In this document: positions 61,632 through 64,000 of the stretch, in pieces
Layout of the letters: every line of letters begins with the position of its first letter
How positions within the stretch are numbered: the first letter of the stretch is position 1
DNA from: Himantopus leucocephalus
Lineage: Eukaryota; Chordata; Aves; Charadriiformes; Recurvirostridae
Assembly (NCBI GenBank): GCA_003993805.1
Contig: RSEF01000014.1
Span: forward strand, 5,618,019-5,682,018
DNA length: 64,000 nt
Direction: 5' to 3'
Translations under genes and position numbers: made by a program
Notes under the pieces: generated by a model
Told to the model about the DNA's origin: nothing
Database searches by the model: none
Seen by the model: only the letters and a program-made list of their open reading frames with translations

Positions 61632-64000
61632 CAACGAGGGTGAGTCTGACTTCTTTGTGTAGCAATAATATGCCAGCAATGCACACAAACAAGAAAACAT
61701 CTGACATAAACAAGCATTACTCAAAGGCATGAGGGACTCAGACGTAGCAATATTGTGCATCTTACAGCTGAAAAGTTTGATTAAAACTACTTCATCACTG
61801 TAGAAAAGTTAACTAGCGCCGATCTGTTCCGAGTACCAGACAAGCGATGAACTGGAGACCCAATCTGATGTATTTAAGCACAGTTGCAATCTGGATCTTC
61901 AGAAAAAATGCACTAATTGTTATGGAGAGAGAACCATGTTTACATCCAACTCCACCAATTTCACTTTGGCACTGCATTAATCCAATCTACACTGGACTTG
62001 GTCTGCTAAATGCCAACTTTTGATGCAGCCGAGCTACTGCAACCATCCAGGGAATGTACAAAGCCATTAAGTTCATACTTCCTGTATTGTTATGTACCCA
62101 AAAATGGAAACAGAGGCTTAATTTTGTACAAGGCCTTACTATCCGGCAAGGAAAGGTACAACTTTTGAAGGGAAAAGAAAGGAGAAATACCAAATTGTTC
62201 TTTTTATCGTAAACCACCTTTAGAATCATTTGGCAAGGAATCAGTTCTGGACTTCTTCAATCCTGTGAGAGAGATTAAAAAGGAATAAAAATAACCTGAA
62301 TTAACTATACAGGATTAGTGAAATCCAACAATCTCTTGGGAGTTGAGCCTCGGGCTCAGAAGAGGTACAAACTCAGCTCCAAACAACAGCATAAGAAACG
62401 TCTGTTACAAAGCAAAAGACACAAAGCAACAACTCTCCAGAAAAGAATGACCGAATCTGAATGTAGCCGTTGCTTCTATTATTATCCATCACCCTCTCAA
62501 CCGAAGGGACACAGGTACTGATACAATAAGTATGTCAATGTTTACTGAGCACTTAATATTAAGAACTGTATCACTGCGATGCAAAATTAAATCCGAATCC
62601 ATACTGCCTGGCCACAGCTCTAAACCCAGCTTATTGAACCCTATTTTAACGCTGTCTCTGCTGTCCTGTCTATAAAAGAACTTTTGCCAGACAAGGATTT
62701 CAACACTTAAAACAGTTAAGCAACTAAAAACCATCGAGATATACTTACTCTAGTCTGCTCAGCGAGGCTTATCATTCCTTCCCATTTTCCCCTACCACTT
62801 GTTTTTATACCCACTTGTTACATCTTCAATTAAATTACATTCCAAACTAATTAAGATAACAACCACTTTGTGTTTTCGTTAAGCAACTGAAACAATGAGA
62901 TCCCTCTTGTCTCTGCTGGACTCAGGATAATAAGGAGCCAAACAGTAACTTAGCTCCCCCAGAGATGGAGTTTAGCATCTTTAGATGTGTAACACAGCAT
63001 TAAGGAAAACAAGCTGAAGTACAGAAGAGAGGCAGCACACAGCCCGGGGACGTACAGGGTCTCTCCTCATTTTGTGCGACCAAGTATTTTTCCAATGGCA
63101 GCAAAGGGTGATCATTAAGGCAGATAGAAAACTTCCAGGACGTGCGATGTACCCAACAGCATTTCAGCAAGCTCTCAGGCAGGAAACCAGCATCGTTTCA
63201 TTTTTGTCGTCTTTCATGGGCCTTCGGCACCAAGTACAACTGTAACACTGAGGCACCAGCAGCGTTTAGGAAGAACGCATGAGTACTCAACTACTTTGGT
63301 TAAACAGCTTGAGCAAAACACACTCTCATTCCACTCCCACTTTCCCGAAACAAATTAGATTTGAGTACTTAGATGAGGGCAAAGGAAATCCAACTCAGTA
63401 GCGGGAGCACTGTTTGAATGTCAGTCTTACAGCACGCCTACTGCAGTGACTGCATAGGGCAGCATTTTCACATAAAAAATGGTTTCATAAGGCTGGTTTC
63501 CAAAAAAAGTCCATTTAATTGGAAAACCTCTCTTGTTAGACCTAAATGAGAAAGGTCTGCACGCATGGCCCAGGCACCTTCTAGTGCATAAAGGACACAT
63601 CTGGGCAGATGACATTTTACTTACTGGTTCCCAAGGATTCTGTCTTTGCCCTAGGCACCACTTCAAGAAATACAACTTATTGTTTTGGGGACTGATCTAA
63701 TTTTATTGTTTATTACATGTCATAAATTGCTGTTCTGCATAGAAGTGATTAATAGACATAATTCTATGTATCCTCCTCCAGAAATTTTCCAACAGAATAA
63801 TCAGAATAAACAGAACAGCAGTTTCATTGCTTCCTATATTAGTGTCCCCCCCACATGCCGTAAAACAGTAAAAATTAACTTCAGAAGTAACATTTCAACC
63901 TCTAACAGGTAAGCACACATTTTATGAGTTACTGCAAGAGGCTCAGTAAAAAGCTACAGAAGCCTTTTTCTTTTTTAAACAACAAAATCGTATTTGACAT

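Larger units (their letters stand above)
56336..64000. other. intronic sequence, no gene seen apart from one CR1 tail
   Basis: Unique AT-rich intron. It contains the CR1 tail at 58881, purine-rich and A-rich tracts, and no recognisable exon. The window ends inside this intron. Confidence 0.55.

Noticed and set aside
63427..63675. Cysteine-containing 82-codon minus-strand frame that looked zinc-finger-like
   Set aside because: Cysteine and histidine spacing fits no zinc-finger class, and no credible exon boundaries match the frame.
1..64000. tRNA, rRNA, snoRNA or microRNA genes
   Set aside because: No cloverleaf with A and B boxes, no rRNA-like sequence and no convincing box C/D or hairpin structure was seen. 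Structural scans with tRNAscan or Infernal would be decisive.
1..64000. A novel multi-gene or defence-like system
   Set aside because: The sequence is a vertebrate intron landscape with one exon and degraded transposons. No gene cluster is present.

Overview
The window looks like bird nuclear DNA, and almost all of it is intron. The bird assignment rests on at least eleven CR1 LINE fragments. Several of them carry the octamer-like ATTCTATG 3' terminus typical of avian CR1. A retroviral LTR ending in the TTAAACCACGACA signature common to avian endogenous retroviruses supports it, together with the overall moderate AT-richness and low repeat density. Two runs of exactly 100 N (17963-18062 and 33284-33383) are assembly placeholders, and a single N sits at 61611 beside a poly-A run.

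One exon can be defended. At 24020-24164, minus strand, a 145-nt segment with clean splice sites encodes a coiled-coil stretch that matches residues of about 359-406 of human MAD1L1 (MAD1, mitotic arrest deficient 1-like 1), as I recall that sequence. The window is therefore read as the inside of a MAD1L1 orthologue transcribed right to left. About 39.8 kb of the upstream (5') intron lies at higher coordinates and about 24 kb of the downstream (3') intron at lower coordinates, and both run off the window. MAD1L1 is also a very long gene with very large introns in human, so a single exon in 64 kb is plausible. I did not find the neighbouring MAD1L1 exons, but a short exon could escape reading by eye.

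Layout: 1-24019 is intron holding CR1 fragments at the left edge and near 0.9, 3.8, 7.3, 16.3 and 17.9 kb, microsatellites, a small CpG-dense patch near 15.1 kb, and the first gap. 24020-24164 is the exon, followed at 24440-24534 by an unproven exon-like segment. 24165-64000 is intron holding a CR1 remnant, gap and LTR block (33.2-33.8 kb), an ancient MIR/CORE-SINE-like element (39.4 kb), a cluster of CR1 copies (42.2-45.0 kb), AT-rich unique stretches that resemble conserved non-coding DNA, and CR1 fragments at 56.2 and 58.9 kb.

I see no tRNA, rRNA, CRISPR array, bacterial operon or new multi-gene system. Nearly all open reading frames are chance frames or CR1 coding remnants. The points most worth checking are the exon-like segment beside the MAD1L1 exon, the old SINE, the atypically deleted CR1 copies, and the possible conserved non-coding blocks.
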